From: Bacteroidales bacterium
Lineage (GTDB): Bacteria > Bacteroidota > Bacteroidia > Bacteroidales > F082
Length of the DNA: 56,191 nucleotides
Assembly: GCA_016936355.1 (NCBI GenBank)
Contig: JAFGYB010000012.1
Coordinates: 1 to 56,191, forward strand
Direction of reading: 5' to 3'
A program made the position numbers and the translations under genes. The notes below the pieces were generated by a model, which was not told where the DNA came from, searched no databases, and was given only the letters and a program-made list of their open reading frames with translations. Below, in pieces: positions 43,119 to 51,750 of this stretch; the stretch's first letter is position 1, and each line of letters opens with the position of its first letter.

Positions 43119-44693
43119 TTATTTTTTCGGATAATTGGTGATGTCCCGAATGTCGTTGTACAAAGGTTTCAGCCGTTGATACATTTTACTGTACACTTTC
43201 CTGTACAACTGATCATAAATCTTTACATTTTCCGGAATGGGCTGATAGGTTTCGCCCACATGACACATGTTTTCGATGGCTGTTTCAAAATCAGGATAGA
43301 GTTTTAATCCGATGGCTGCGTTGATGGCGGCACCCAGGGCCGAGGTTTCGTAGGTATGTGGTTTTTCCACCGGCAGGTTGAAAATGTCGGCTGTCAGTTG
43401 CAGTGCATTTTTGCTTTGGGATCCGCCACCCGAAACCCGGATCTTCTGCATCTTCACCCTGGTGGTTCTTTCGGTTCTTTGGGCGCCGTCTTTCAGGGCG
43501 TAGGCAATGCCTTCGAGGATGGAACGGTACAAATGGGCCCGGGTGTGGACATCGCCAAACCCAATCACGGCCCCTTTGGCTTCGATGCCGGGTTGTTTGA
43601 TTCCGGGAGTCCAGTAGGGCTGCAGCATGAGGCCCATGGAGCCGGGGGGAATGTCATCGATCATGGCGTCGAATAGTTCTTCGGGTTCTTTGTCCAGCTC
43701 CCTGGCCAGTTCCACTTCCTTATAACCAAATTCATTTTTGAACCATTTGATCATCCAGTAGCCGCGGTAGATCATCACCTCGGTGTTGAAATGATGCGGA
43801 ATGGCACTGGGATAGGAGGGAAACATCTTCACCACTTCCAGATAGCGGTTGCTCACCGTTTCGATGGTGGCGGTGGTTCCGTAGCTCAGGCAGCCGGTTT
43901 CGGGAGAAATAACGCCGGACCCCAGCACCTCGCAGGCTTTGTCGGCTGCAGCTGCAATGATGGGCAGTCCTTCGGGAATACCGGTTTGCCGGGAGGCTTC
44001 GGCAGTGATGTTTCCGATGAATTCGGAAGGATGAACCAGCCGGGCCAGTTTTTTCCTTCCCACGGGAAACATTTTATAATTGATGGAAGATGTTTTCGAA
44101 TATTCATGTTTTTTATAATCGAAGGGAATGTAGCCCACTGTACAGCCCACGCTGTCTGCAAAGTCGCCGGACAAACGGTAGGTCAGATAACCCGACAGCA
44201 GCAGGTATTTGTCCGTTTTTTTCCAGATTTCGGGCTGGTTCTGACGGATCCAGTTGGCTTCGCTTTGCTGAATGGCATAGGTCACCGGATCGTAGGCTCC
44301 TGCAATTTGAAACACGGTTTTGGTGATGCTTGAGGGCCAGTTGCCCACCTGAGCCATGCGCTGGTCGAGCCATACGATGGCGGGGCGCAACGGTTTGCCA
44401 TCTTTATCCAGGTTGACCACCGTCCCCCGTTGGGTGGTGATGCTCATGCCTTTGAGCTTTTCGGCATCGGCAGGATGCTTTTTGAACAGGTTCTTTGTGG
44501 TAAGGCACAGCTGTTCCCAGAAATAGTCAGGTTCCTGTTCGGCATACCCGGGCTGGGTGGAAAAATAGGCCTCGATGTGCGTTTTTTCGATGGCCAGAAT
44601 GGTGCCTTTCAGGTCGATGAAAGAAGCCCGGATCGACTGGGTACCCACGTCAATGACCAGTACATACGGTCCCGTATTTTCTGAGTGGTTCAT
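43119..44693 (-). CDS. FGGY-family carbohydrate kinase (glycerol kinase-like)
   Basis: 524 residues. Two actin-like domains: N-terminal YVLVIDVGTQSIRASFIDLKG (phosphate 1), AIVWLDQRM, and C-terminal ATP site IRVSGGGSQSKNALQLTADIFNLPVEKP followed by SALGAAINAAIG. FGGY kinases phosphorylate glycerol, xylulose, gluconate and similar polyols; the substrate cannot be read off, but the neighbours (glycerol-3-phosphate dehydrogenase and an alkyl-DHAP-synthase-like enzyme) point to glycerol or a related triol/polyol. The ATG at 44693 gives an eight-residue-shorter protein than the longest frame; either fits. Third gene of a three-gene operon (10-base gap). Confidence 0.88.
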   Translation of the reverse strand: MNHSENTGPYVLVIDVGTQSIRASFIDLKGTILAIEKTHIEAYFSTQPGYAEQEPDYFWEQLCLTTKNLFKKHPADAEKLKGMSITTQRGTVVNLDKDGKPLRPAIVWLDQRMAQVGNWPSSITKTVFQIAGAYDPVTYAIQQSEANWIRQNQPEIWKKTDKYLLLSGYLTYRLSGDFADSVGCTVGYIPFDYKKHEYSKTSSINYKMFPVGRKKLARLVHPSEFIGNITAEASRQTGIPEGLPIIAAAADKACEVLGSGVISPETGCLSYGTTATIETVSNRYLEVVKMFPSYPSAIPHHFNTEVMIYRGYWMIKWFKNEFGYKEVELARELDKEPEELFDAMIDDIPPGSMGLMLQPYWTPGIKQPGIEAKGAVIGFGDVHTRAHLYRSILEGIAYALKDGAQRTERTTRVKMQKIRVSGGGSQSKNALQLTADIFNLPVEKPHTYETSALGAAINAAIGLKLYPDFETAIENMCHVGETYQPIPENVKIYDQLYRKVYSKMYQRLKPLYNDIRDITNYPKK

Positions 44694-44703
44694 TTTATTG
44701 TTT

Positions 44704-46347
44704 TTAAGCTTCAGCACGTAAACCCAGCGTATTGCCCGGATTCAGAATGCCTTTCGGATCGAGATGATCTTTCACGGCCTGCATTAATCCGATGGCGGTA
44801 CTGCCGATCTCTTCTTCCATCCACGGTGCCAGTGCCCTGCCGATGCCATGGTGGTGCGACAGCGAACCGCCGTTCTGATGAATGGCGTCAATCAGGCCTT
44901 TGTGGTAGGCTTTGTAATCTTCCAGTTCGTGACCCTTTTTCATGGGGCTCAGAAAGGTGAAATACAAATTGGCTCCGTTTTCGTACACATGCGAAATATG
45001 CACCATTACATGCGACTTTTCCCTGTGTTCAAGATACGTTCTTACTGCTTTCCACAAAGATATCAATTTATCCCACGGTACGGCTGTTTCCACCGTATCA
45101 GTCATGATGCCGGCATCCATGAGCGGGTCGCGCAGGTAGGCACTTTCGTACCGCTGTTTCAGCCATTTTTTGGTGGGACTTCCCCCGATGTAAAAACCGT
45201 GGTGTTTTTTAGCGAGTTGTTTTGTTTTTTTCTTCACGAGATGCGTATAGCCTTTGTCTCCTTCCACGGAAACAAACATCAGGCAACGGGAACCCGTTTT
45301 GTAACCCATGGCTTTCAGGAAACGGTCACTGACACTGTTTTCGAAACCGTTAATGCTGAACGCAGTTTCGGTTTCCACCGGATCGGAAATACGGAACAAA
45401 TGCGGTACACCGATTTCCGATTGCATGGCTTTCCGCATCATTGATGTGGCGGTTTCAAAATCTTTAAAGATAAAAGAAGCATAGGCTGTATTCTTGGGCC
45501 GGTAGGATCTGATTTTCATGGTGACCCGGGTGATGATGCCCAGACAGCCTTCGGAACCGATGAAGGTTTTGTTCAGGTCCCAGGCTTCGGCAGTGGCCGG
45601 ATAGTCTTTGGTTTGGATGATGCCGACGGGTGTAACCACATGCATGGCCAGGACCAGGTCCTCGATTTTTCCGTAACCTGTGGATGCCTGTCCGGCACCA
45701 CGGGCGGCCACCCAGCCGCCTACACTGGAATATTCGAACGACTGCGGGAAATGCCCGCAGGTATAACCCAGTTTGTTTAGGTGCGCCTCCAATTGCGGTC
45801 CCATGACTCCCGTTTCCACTGTTACGGTATGATTGGTTTCGTTTACTTCCAGTATGCGGTTCAGCTTCCCCGACAGATCCAGGCTGATGCCGCCCTGGGG
45901 CGTTTCCACGCCCCGGGTTACGGATGATCGTCCGCCAACCGGTGTGACGGCTATGTTTTCTTTTTCGGCGAAAGCCAGCAGTTGAGCCACTTCCTGTTCG
46001 CTTTTCGGATACACCACCACATCGGGTGGAGAATCGATCGTTTCCATTCGCAACTTCAAGAGCTCACCGAAAAAATATCCATGGGCATTGCGTGCCCGGC
46101 TGTAATCATCTGTTTTGACATTTTCCGTGCCGCAGATGTTTTGTAATTCTTTGATTTGCTTTTCCGAAAGGGCAGGAGAGGTTCCGAGCCGGACCTCATC
46201 ATCGGCGAAAAGATGGGATTGGTCCAGGTCGGTGTCGGTGAGACCGAACTTGTTTTTCACCAGTTTCCGCACTCCTTCTTCCAGGGGGCGGATTTTCTTG
46301 TCTCCCCAGAGGAAAATGGAACGGTAGGTATTTTTTTGTTCAGACAT
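44704..46347 (-). CDS. AGPS-like FAD-binding oxidase (alkyl-DHAP synthase family)
   Basis: 547 residues of the vanillyl-alcohol-oxidase flavoprotein superfamily. An FAD_binding_4 domain (VYPKSEQEVAQLLAFAEKEN, TPVGGRSSVTRGVE, EYSSVGGWVAARGAGQASTGYGKIEDLV, GSEGCLGIIT) is followed by an FAD_oxidase_C domain ending SLSHHHGIGRALAPWM with His498-500. The start (FLWGDKKIRPL, KFGLTD), the RNAHG segment and the HHH motif are the layout of eukaryotic alkyldihydroxyacetonephosphate synthase, which makes ether lipids from acyl-DHAP and fatty alcohol. Whether the bacterial protein does this is unknown; an alternative is a 2-hydroxyacid oxidase. Lies between glpD and the kinase with gaps of six and ten bases. 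Confidence 0.85.
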   Translation of the reverse strand: MSEQKNTYRSIFLWGDKKIRPLEEGVRKLVKNKFGLTDTDLDQSHLFADDEVRLGTSPALSEKQIKELQNICGTENVKTDDYSRARNAHGYFFGELLKLRMETIDSPPDVVVYPKSEQEVAQLLAFAEKENIAVTPVGGRSSVTRGVETPQGGISLDLSGKLNRILEVNETNHTVTVETGVMGPQLEAHLNKLGYTCGHFPQSFEYSSVGGWVAARGAGQASTGYGKIEDLVLAMHVVTPVGIIQTKDYPATAEAWDLNKTFIGSEGCLGIITRVTMKIRSYRPKNTAYASFIFKDFETATSMMRKAMQSEIGVPHLFRISDPVETETAFSINGFENSVSDRFLKAMGYKTGSRCLMFVSVEGDKGYTHLVKKKTKQLAKKHHGFYIGGSPTKKWLKQRYESAYLRDPLMDAGIMTDTVETAVPWDKLISLWKAVRTYLEHREKSHVMVHISHVYENGANLYFTFLSPMKKGHELEDYKAYHKGLIDAIHQNGGSLSHHHGIGRALAPWMEEEIGSTAIGLMQAVKDHLDPKGILNPGNTLGLRAEA

Positions 46348-46353
46348 AATTTA

Positions 46354-47982
46354 TTAGTCTTGGGGCAAAGCAAAACGCTGCTCTGCTTTTTCTATTTGTT
46401 CATGAACTGTTTTTCGATCCCAGTGCAGTAATTCTTTCATGGTGTATGCGATTTTCTCCAACACTTCTTTTCCGGGATGTCCCAGCCCTCCAAGCCCAGT
46501 TCTGCGGAATAATACATCATCAAGAAACAGCGCTGATTCCTGTTCCACAGCATAAACCACTTCGGCCAGGATTTCTCCGTCACTATTCAATACTTCCGCT
46601 AAGTTAGGATGTTTACGGGCCATTTCAAACAAGCGCTGGGCTTCCGTACCGTAATTTTTACCCAGAAAGCTTACGGTTTCGGAAGAAAAATCAGGATGGT
46701 CATGCGCCAGGTTTTCCAAAAAAGCATCCATATCGGGGATCTCGCATCCCGAAAGAAATCGGTGTGAAGTGTTGGACTCAGGAAGTTCTTTTCCTGTTTT
46801 CTTTTTAATGAGTTCCATCACCGTTTCTGCCAGCTGACGGCTGGTGGTGTATTTTCCGCCTTCCGCGGTGATCAGTCCGTCGAGGCCTTCATCCGCATTG
46901 TCGAAAATTTCGTATTTCCTGGAAGATTCGTACGAGTTTTCTGTCTCAGTATCTGCCAATGGGCGCAGACCACCGTAATAAAACGCAACATCTTCGTATT
47001 CCAGAGCAACAGCATAATTTTCGTTGACGTCGCGAAGAAGTTCCAGAATACTTTCTTTAGTCACACGATAATCGTCGGGATCACCCAGATACTCTTTGTC
47101 AGTAGTGCCGATAAGCGCATGATTCCGCCAGGGAATCACCATGATGTGTCGCTCGTTTTTGGTGACCTGCGATACGGCATGATTGGCACTCAGCTTCCGC
47201 GTGAGGATGTGTATCCCCTCAGAACGTCTTATGCTGTGGTGTGTTTCTTCCTGTGAAGCCCTTTGGATGGTGCGGTCGGCCCAGGGACCGGTGCAGTTGA
47301 CAACGAGGGGCGCTGTATAAGTAGCAGTATTATTTTGAATTTTATCCCATACTTCCACCCCGTTGATTTTTTCATCTTTTTTCACAAATCCGGTTACTTC
47401 GGCATAATTGGAAAGGGCTGCTCCATTGGCCTCAGCCGATTTCAGGAAAGCCAGGGTCAGGCGTTCGGGAAAAATGTTCTGGTAGTCATAAAAAATCAGG
47501 GAACCGGTAAGGTTTTTTGTGGGAACAATGTGTTCCAGACTGCGGGTTTCCTGTTTCGATAGGGACCGGAAATTGGGTATTTTTTTCGAGGGATCGTTGG
47601 TAGATTTCTTGTCAAAACCAAGGAGGTCATACATCACCATCCCCATTCCCAACACCACTTTTCCGCTTTTCGAATCTTTATAGGTCGGGATCATAAAGGG
47701 CACCGGGTAGATAAAATTGGGAGCGATGTTGCTGAGGGTTTTGCGCTCTTTCAAAGATTCGCGCACCAGTCCCAACTCAAGGTTCTTTAAATACCTCAGC
47801 CCGCCATGAATCAGTTTGGAAGTAGCCGAAGAGGTGGCTCCGCCAAAATCGGATTTTTCGAATAATGCCACGCGAAGCCCTGCGGAAGAAGCCTCGTATG
47901 CCAATGCGGCCCCTGTAATTCCACCCCCCACGATGATGATGTCGAAACTGCCGGATGGCTGCTGCTGAATAATTCGTTTCAT
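46354..47982 (-). CDS. glpD: FAD-dependent glycerol-3-phosphate dehydrogenase
   Basis: 542 residues. Oxidises sn-glycerol 3-phosphate to DHAP and passes electrons to quinone; peripheral membrane protein. FAD Rossmann motif FDIIIVGGGITGAALAYEASSAGLRVALFEKSDF, then SSATSKLIHGGLRYL, the substrate-binding VIPWRNHALIGTTDKEY and the C-terminal TAEGGKYTTSRQLAE. First gene of the operon glpD - AGPS-like - kinase, and divided from the Crp-like gene by 88 bases on the same strand. Confidence 0.94.
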   Translation of the reverse strand: MKRIIQQQPSGSFDIIIVGGGITGAALAYEASSAGLRVALFEKSDFGGATSSATSKLIHGGLRYLKNLELGLVRESLKERKTLSNIAPNFIYPVPFMIPTYKDSKSGKVVLGMGMVMYDLLGFDKKSTNDPSKKIPNFRSLSKQETRSLEHIVPTKNLTGSLIFYDYQNIFPERLTLAFLKSAEANGAALSNYAEVTGFVKKDEKINGVEVWDKIQNNTATYTAPLVVNCTGPWADRTIQRASQEETHHSIRRSEGIHILTRKLSANHAVSQVTKNERHIMVIPWRNHALIGTTDKEYLGDPDDYRVTKESILELLRDVNENYAVALEYEDVAFYYGGLRPLADTETENSYESSRKYEIFDNADEGLDGLITAEGGKYTTSRQLAETVMELIKKKTGKELPESNTSHRFLSGCEIPDMDAFLENLAHDHPDFSSETVSFLGKNYGTEAQRLFEMARKHPNLAEVLNSDGEILAEVVYAVEQESALFLDDVLFRRTGLGGLGHPGKEVLEKIAYTMKELLHWDRKTVHEQIEKAEQRFALPQD

Positions 47983-48070
47983 TTGTTTTTGTTCTTTCCT
48001 ACAAAATTCGCTGACTCAGAGGAGAATATTTTTAACAAATGGTAAAAAATGAAGGAAGTATACCATACGT

Positions 48071-48658
48071 CTATTCTTCGTCAAACAACACGGTTTTCCT
48101 CAACCGGCTCAACGATTGGGAAGTGATGCCCAGGTATGAAGCAATGTACTGAAGCGGCACATGAAGGAAAATATCAGGGAACTGCATCATCATCAATTTA
48201 TATCGCGTTTCAGCAGTTTGGGTGATGAAGGCATAAATTCTGCGTTGGGTATCTACGAACATTTCCTCCATGATTCGACGTCCGACCTTTTGCCAGTGGT
48301 TGTACTTCTCAAACAGTTCTTCCAGGTGGTCGCGACGGATGACCAGTAACTCACAGTCGGTGATCGCCTGTATAATTTCAAACGACGGGGTTCGGGAAAC
48401 ATAACTAGGTAAGGCTGTGACAAAAGAGTGTAACGGTGAGATATCGCGGGTGATCTCAGTCCCGTCGTGGTTATAATAGACCCTTAAATACCCTTTGTTG
48501 GTGAAGGAAATGTACCGTGCAATATCTCCTTCTTCCACGAAAAATTCGTTTTTTTTCAATTTCAGTACATCAATGAAAGGATAGGCAGCCTCCCATTCCT
48601 CTTCGGTGAGGGGAACCAAATGATTCACAAATTCCCTTACATGCTGGTACATCTTCAA
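48071..48658 (-). CDS. Crp/Fnr-family transcriptional regulator
   Basis: 195 residues. Cyclic-nucleotide-binding-type jelly-roll domain in residues about 15-120 (VEEGDIARYISFTNKGYLRVYY, then TDCELLVIRRDHL), a dimerisation helix, and a short C-terminal helix-turn-helix LQYIASYLGITSQSLSRLRK. No Fnr-type cysteine cluster, and the Arg/Ser pair for cAMP phosphate is not evident, so the ligand is unknown. It precedes the glpD operon on the same strand and faces mgsA, making regulation of triose metabolism a reasonable guess. Own -7 box at 48670-48677. Confidence 0.88.
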   Translation of the reverse strand: MKMYQHVREFVNHLVPLTEEEWEAAYPFIDVLKLKKNEFFVEEGDIARYISFTNKGYLRVYYNHDGTEITRDISPLHSFVTALPSYVSRTPSFEIIQAITDCELLVIRRDHLEELFEKYNHWQKVGRRIMEEMFVDTQRRIYAFITQTAETRYKLMMMQFPDIFLHVPLQYIASYLGITSQSLSRLRKTVLFDEE

Positions 48659-48669
48659 CCTATTTGATA

Positions 48670-48677
48670 CAAATTTA
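48670..48677 (-). promoter_or_regulatory. Putative -7 box for Crp-like gene
   Basis: Minus strand TAAATTTG (TAnnTTTG), 11 bases before the ATG at 48658; a very short leader. Confidence 0.5.
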
Positions 48678-48850
48678 ATGATTCTTACCGATTTTTCCTA
48701 CACCGGAAAACGTTTTCGTCAGGACATTAAAATTCAATCAGTTAATCAAATGCAATTTTGTGCAGGATTAATGAAAAAATAAACGAAGGCTGTTGAACGG
48801 TGCCGTTAAAAGTGTTTCCTTTGTATTGAAAAATTTCAAATAGAAAGCAT

Positions 48851-49303
48851 ATGAAGACCATAGGATTGGTAGCCCACGACAACCGGAAAAAGGATTTGAT
48901 TGAATGGGTGGAATACAATTATGAAAGACTGAGAGGTCACGAGCTGGTTTGTACGGGTACCACCGGACGACTGGTGCACGAGGCATTGGAGAAAAAACTG
49001 GGGGCCGGAGCCGTAGACCGGATGATCATTTTAAAATCGGGTCCACTGGGTGGCGACCAGCAACTAGGTGCCATGATTGTCGAAGGTAAGATTTCAATGC
49101 TGATTTTCCTATGGGATCCCATGCAACCGCAGCCCCATGATGTGGATGTGAAAGCACTGCTTCGTATTGCCGTTATGTACAACGTGCCCACGGCAAACAA
49201 CAGGGCTACCGCCGATTTTCTGATTACTTCCAAGCTGTTTAATACCGGATATAAACCGAAGTTGAAGGATTATACATCTTATATTCAACGTTCTATTGAA
49301 TAA
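48851..49303 (+). CDS. mgsA: Methylglyoxal synthase
   Basis: 150 residues, usual length. Converts DHAP to methylglyoxal and phosphate, a bypass that relieves sugar-phosphate build-up. Family signatures are complete: IGLVAHDNRKKDLIEWV, CTGTTGRLV, the catalytic Asp in SGPLGGDQQLGAMI, and FLWDPMQPQPHDVDVKALLRI. Cytosolic. Placed divergently from the Crp-like gene and near glpD, whose product is DHAP, the substrate of this enzyme. An SRPBCC gene follows 11 bases later. Confidence 0.97.
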   Translation: MKTIGLVAHDNRKKDLIEWVEYNYERLRGHELVCTGTTGRLVHEALEKKLGAGAVDRMIILKSGPLGGDQQLGAMIVEGKISMLIFLWDPMQPQPHDVDVKALLRIAVMYNVPTANNRATADFLITSKLFNTGYKPKLKDYTSYIQRSIE

Positions 49304-49314
49304 TCTTTTTTATC

Positions 49315-49698
49315 ATGAAAGACTTTAAAAAATACATCACCATTGATGCGGAACCGGAAGATGTTTATGCCTGCCTCACAAATCCTTTTACCATTGAGTT
49401 GTGGTCGGATATGAAAGCACAGATGGAAGCGGTTCCGGGTACTGAGTTTGAGATGTTCGACGGCAGTATTTCGGGACGCATGCTGGAACTGGAAACCAAT
49501 AAGAAAGTAGTGCAGCAGTGGTATTTCGGTGAGCAGGAAGAGCCTTCCATCGTGACCTTCAAAATTCATCCCGATAAGGGAAAAGTATCGCTGGAACTGC
49601 GGCATACCAATATTCCTGACGAGGCTTATGAAGACATTACCGAAGGCTGGGAAGAATATTACCTGGGCCGCATCAAGGAATTTCTCGAGATCAATTAG
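49315..49698 (+). CDS. SRPBCC / AHSA1-like (START-fold) protein
   Basis: 127 residues. Starts DFKKYITIDAEPEDVYACLTNPFTIELWSDMKAQ, the usual first strand and helices of the AHSA1/SRPBCC fold, with VQQWYFG and the Trp-rich C-terminal helix TEGWEEYYLGRIKEFLEI. Such proteins bind hydrophobic ligands or act as co-chaperones; ligand unknown. Probably co-transcribed with mgsA (11-base gap). Confidence 0.85.
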   Translation: MKDFKKYITIDAEPEDVYACLTNPFTIELWSDMKAQMEAVPGTEFEMFDGSISGRMLELETNKKVVQQWYFGEQEEPSIVTFKIHPDKGKVSLELRHTNIPDEAYEDITEGWEEYYLGRIKEFLEIN

Positions 49699-49729
49699 TA
49701 AATTTCATGCTTACTGCCTGTGAATTTTC

Positions 49730-49737
49730 TATTTTTG
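49730..49737 (+). promoter_or_regulatory. Putative -7 box for DUF4293 gene
   Basis: TATTTTTG fits TAnnTTTG, 27 bases before the ATG at 49765. Confidence 0.5.
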
Positions 49738-49764
49738 CAACTCAAAATCTAAATTGAAAACAAA

Positions 49765-50235
49765 ATGATTCAGCGTAAGCAAACCGTTTTTTTACTGCTG
49801 GCCGTAATTGCTTCAGTAGTCTTGTTTTTCTTTCCCCTGGCCCATTTCATTGGCGAAAAGGATTCCATTGTGTTGTATGTTCAAAAGATCTTCAGCCTGG
49901 TTCCCGATAATAAACTGGAATACGGTATCACGTTCCTGTTGCCCTTGCTGATTCCCAATATTTTTGTGATCCTCTTTTCGGTAGGGGCTATTTTTCTGTT
50001 TAAAAACCGCAAACTTCAGATGAGGATCATTCAGTTGAATATGTTTGTGGAAGTGGTAATGATTGCTTTGTTTTTCTTTTACGATGTTCGTGTATTGCAA
50101 TCAGCGGCCGGCAGTGTTCCTGACTACAACGTGGGAGCCATCATCCCTCCTGTTGTTCTGATTTTGCTGTTTTTATCTTATCAGGGGGTACGCAGCGACG
50201 AAAAACTGGTGCGCAGTGCCGATCGGTTGCGTTAG
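49765..50235 (+). CDS. DUF4293 membrane protein
   Basis: 156 residues, four membrane segments: a first helix directly after MIQRKQTVF, then LLPLLIPNIFVILFSVGAIFLF, VEVVMIALFFFYDV and AIIPPVVLILLFLSYQGV. The N-terminal MIQRxQT and the C-terminal RSADRLR are the hallmarks of DUF4293, a family restricted to Bacteroidota and of unknown role. Its stop codon overlaps that of the convergent phosphoesterase by four bases. Confidence 0.88.
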   Translation: MIQRKQTVFLLLAVIASVVLFFFPLAHFIGEKDSIVLYVQKIFSLVPDNKLEYGITFLLPLLIPNIFVILFSVGAIFLFKNRKLQMRIIQLNMFVEVVMIALFFFYDVRVLQSAAGSVPDYNVGAIIPPVVLILLFLSYQGVRSDEKLVRSADRLR

Positions 50236-50735
50236 ATTTCCCTGTTTCGTTCTTTATCGAAAACTTCGAGGTCGCTGATGCGGCCTTTTTCTATCTGAAA
50301 CCGAACCATGGTTATGTTTTTGTGAAAGCCCGAGTTTCCTGCAGCCCCGGGATTGATGTGCAACAACTGATGTTTCTTATCGAAGATTACTTTCAGAATA
50401 TGCGAATGACCGGAAATAAAAAGTCCGGGCCGGTATTTCTCAATCAGCGGGCGGGCCTGCTGGGTATATCTTCCGGGATATCCTCCAATATGCATCATTA
50501 GTACACGGAGTCCTTCCACTTCAAAAAGAGCTACTTCTGGGAATTCCTGTCTCAGAATGCCTCCGTCAATGTTTCCATAAACGGCTTTCAACGGTTTTAT
50601 TTTCCTCAGCTTTTCAACTACAGAATAATTACCAATATCACCGGCATGCCAGAGTTCATCGCATTCGGCAAAGAAAGAAACAGCCCGATCGGGTATGGAG
50701 CCGTGGGTGTCGGAAAGGAGACCTATTTTGATCAT
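50232..50735 (-). CDS. YfcE/MJ0936-type metallophosphoesterase
   Basis: 167 residues, cytosolic. Calcineurin-like motifs in order: IGLLSDTHGSI, LWHAGDIGN, AVYGNIDGG, MMHIGGYPG and ISGHSHILKV, followed by LHINPGAAGNSGF. These supply the two-metal site of small phosphodiesterases such as YfcE and MJ0936. Physiological substrate unknown. It begins eight bases after the DUF3078 gene stop region, so both are in one transcript. Confidence 0.93.
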   Translation of the reverse strand: MIKIGLLSDTHGSIPDRAVSFFAECDELWHAGDIGNYSVVEKLRKIKPLKAVYGNIDGGILRQEFPEVALFEVEGLRVLMMHIGGYPGRYTQQARPLIEKYRPGLFISGHSHILKVIFDKKHQLLHINPGAAGNSGFHKNITMVRFQIEKGRISDLEVFDKERNREI

Positions 50736-50742
50736 CGGAACT

Positions 50743-51657
50743 TTAAAATGTATAACTTAAACCAACGAGTAATAGCTGTTTGAATTGCAGTCGGGGACCG
50801 GTTTTACCGTTCTTATCGGTAATCATTACCCGGTCATCATAGAGCATTTGGGTGGAAATGTCCACGTTCAGCCAGCTGTTGACTTTCATGCCCAGTAACG
50901 TCTGCCAGTCCACCACAATGTTTTGCGGGTTGTGCAAATAGTCTGAGAACAGGGATAGTTGGCTCTTCAGGTTTACATTTTTGGCTATGTCGTAATCAAT
51001 TTTCGCAAACAAACGGGCTCCAAAGGCAAAATAAGCCTTGTGGGCATGTTTGACGATGTAGCCGGCTGTATCCGTTACTGCCGGTGTCAGTCCGAAGGAC
51101 CCGGCATCGGCCAGACGCTGGTTGTTTACATAAACCACTCTGGCTGTGACGGGCGAAAAGTTGATCTCCAGGTGTTTGTCCGGTTTGAACTGAATACCGG
51201 GACCCAGGTCAACGGTTAACGGCGCCAGGAAACCCGAAATGGGAGTAGTGGAATCCACGGCATAATTATATCCGTTGGCAAATTGAGTCTGGATGCTGGC
51301 CAATACAGTAAACAGCCAGTTTTTTTTCCACTGCATTTTGTACGTGGAATAAATCTGGATCTGGTCATCGGTTTTCATGGGTTTGGAATTGCCGATGAGC
51401 GAATAGCCCAACGCCAGGTTGATATTGTTGGTCCAAAACACTTTTCCCTTGTTGTAGTCGATATTCATTACATATTTTCCAATGGCGCCATAGGCATTGT
51501 TCCCCCCGGCAGCCCAGTTGGAGAAATAGGTTTCGTTGAAATTCAGACTGGCTTTGCCTTTAATTTTCCAGAGTTTGGCCGTGTCGGCAGGGTTTTGTGC
51601 CTGCACTGCCGCAGTGATCCAGAAGAACGCGAGGAGGAGGAATGTACTTTTTTTCAT
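50743..51657 (-). CDS. DUF3078 outer-membrane protein
   Basis: 304 residues. Signal peptide to about residue 20 (AAVQAQ). The opening LWKIKGKASLNFNETYFSNWAAGGNNAYGAIG is the DUF3078 hallmark (N-x-x-x-x-x-N-W-x-x-G-G). The rest is a series of amphipathic strands ending KQLLLVGLSYTF, so it is an outer-membrane barrel with terminal Phe. Function unknown; the family is nearly confined to Bacteroidota. Own promoter box at 51720-51727, followed closely by a phosphoesterase gene. Confidence 0.87.
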   Translation of the reverse strand: MKKSTFLLLAFFWITAAVQAQNPADTAKLWKIKGKASLNFNETYFSNWAAGGNNAYGAIGKYVMNIDYNKGKVFWTNNINLALGYSLIGNSKPMKTDDQIQIYSTYKMQWKKNWLFTVLASIQTQFANGYNYAVDSTTPISGFLAPLTVDLGPGIQFKPDKHLEINFSPVTARVVYVNNQRLADAGSFGLTPAVTDTAGYIVKHAHKAYFAFGARLFAKIDYDIAKNVNLKSQLSLFSDYLHNPQNIVVDWQTLLGMKVNSWLNVDISTQMLYDDRVMITDKNGKTGPRLQFKQLLLVGLSYTF

Positions 51658-51719
51658 GGGTTAGATTTTTGTTCTGAAAATCATCATATTTTGAGAAGTG
51701 TATCAAACTTTCTGTCAAC

Positions 51720-51727
51720 CAAATATA
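51720..51727 (-). promoter_or_regulatory. Putative -7 box for DUF3078 gene
   Basis: Minus strand TATATTTG (TAnnTTTG), 62 bases before the ATG at 51657. Confidence 0.45.
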
Positions 51728-51750
51728 AAAAATTTATCAGAAAAAGAGTC

